The notes below the pieces were generated by a model. It made no database searches, was not told the origin of the DNA, and saw only the letters and a program-made list of their open reading frames with translations. From Defluviitaleaceae bacterium (lineage in GTDB: Bacteria; Bacillota; Clostridia; Lachnospirales; WQUN01), in the NCBI GenBank assembly GCA_009782245.1, contig WRKK01000166.1, positions 1 through 5,374 on the forward strand: a DNA stretch of 5,374 nt, written 5' to 3'. Shown here piece by piece: positions 5,025 through 5,374 of this stretch. The position numbers were made by a program, and so were the translations under genes. Numbering within the stretch: position 1 is the first letter of the stretch; every line of letters starts with the position of its first letter.

Positions 5025-5374
5025 TCAACCCAACCCAACAAACCCCTGTTGCCGCATAGCCTCATACAAAACTATTGCAACGCTACTTGCCAAGTTTAAG
5101 CATCTTACCTTATCCGTCATGGGGATTCTAATGCAAGTATTGGGATATTTATCCAAAATAGCCCGCGGAATGCCAGCACTTTCTTTTCCGAACATGACAA
5201 AAGAACCGTGCGGATAGGTTAATTTAGTGTACGGCGTGCTTACTTTAGACGATGCCATAAAGATTGTTGGGTTGTTGTTTTTTGCTACAAAGTCATCAAA
5301 GTTATCGTAATATTGAACGTCTAAATGTTGCCAATAATCCATTCCAGCACGGCGCAAATGCTTTTCGGTTGTGC
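5025..5374 (-). CDS. trmL: tRNA (cytidine/uridine(34)-2'-O)-methyltransferase TrmL, C-terminal part
   Basis: Partial: 115 codons plus TGA are visible, and the frame stays open to the right edge (TTEKHLRRAGMDYW is in frame), so the true start lies outside. Family members are about 150-160 residues, so roughly 40 are missing. This is a SPOUT methyltransferase with a trefoil knot. Its motifs are visible: RRAGMDYWQHLDVQYYDNF, then VMFGKESAGIP (motif 2, SAM site), then RIPM and LNLASSVAIVLYEAMRQ (motif 3, knot and dimer interface). TrmL (YibK; named CspR in some Bacillota) uses S-adenosylmethionine to 2'-O-methylate the wobble base of two tRNA-Leu isoacceptors. The protein ends with FVGLG. It is codirectional with sdaAB; a repeat-bearing gap of 162 bp separates them. 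Other SpoU-like rRNA methyltransferases share motifs 2 and 3, but the RAGMDYW segment and short C-terminus favour TrmL. Confidence 0.92.
   Translation of the reverse strand, partial: TTEKHLRRAGMDYWQHLDVQYYDNFDDFVAKNNNPTIFMASSKVSTPYTKLTYPHGSFVMFGKESAGIPRAILDKYPNTCIRIPMTDKVRCLNLASSVAIVLYEAMRQQGFVGLG

Overview
The window looks like a chromosomal segment of an AT-rich Bacillota (Clostridia-type) bacterium. Reasons: the L-serine dehydratase is of the split, iron-sulfur type whose beta subunit is a separate ~220-residue protein; Shine-Dalgarno sites are strong (GGAGG, GAGG); and the large hybrid kinase has a PAS domain and general build that I associate with gut Clostridia and some spirochaetes. 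The phylum is an inference; genus and species cannot be read from the sequence.

Layout, left to right. (1) 1-179, minus strand: the first 59 codons of rsmB (16S rRNA m5C methyltransferase), running off the left edge. (2) 180-482: a divergent regulatory gap. Two back-to-back promoters have their -35 boxes in the two arms of an 11-bp inverted repeat, followed by a GC-rich leader with a tandem palindromic 21-bp repeat just before the next gene. (3) 483-3770, plus strand: a 1095-residue membrane-bound hybrid histidine kinase carrying sensor, HAMP, PAS, HisKA, HATPase, receiver and HPt modules in one chain. (4) 3771-4199: a gap between convergent genes, packed with GC-rich repeats and hairpins. 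(5) 4200-4862, minus: sdaAB, complete. (6) 4863-5024: a short gap with more copies of the same repeat family. (7) 5025-5374, minus: trmL (tRNA wobble 2'-O-methyltransferase), lacking its N-terminus because the window ends.

The genes do not form one pathway. rsmB and trmL modify rRNA and tRNA, sdaAB is half of a serine-degrading enzyme, and the kinase is a signalling protein with no response regulator beside it. trmL and sdaAB are codirectional and may be cotranscribed. The expected partner sdaAA is not downstream of sdaAB.

The most unusual content is intergenic: a family of short GC-rich repeats with a ~30-bp unit starting GTAGGGGCGAMCGTCC, present in seven full, interrupted or partial copies in both orientations around sdaAB. 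One copy is interrupted by a 21-bp palindromic sequence resembling the pair in the kinase leader. A separate 36-bp near-perfect direct repeat flanks sdaAB. I see no CRISPR array, tRNA, rRNA, transposase or phage gene, and nothing that clearly forms a new multi-gene system.
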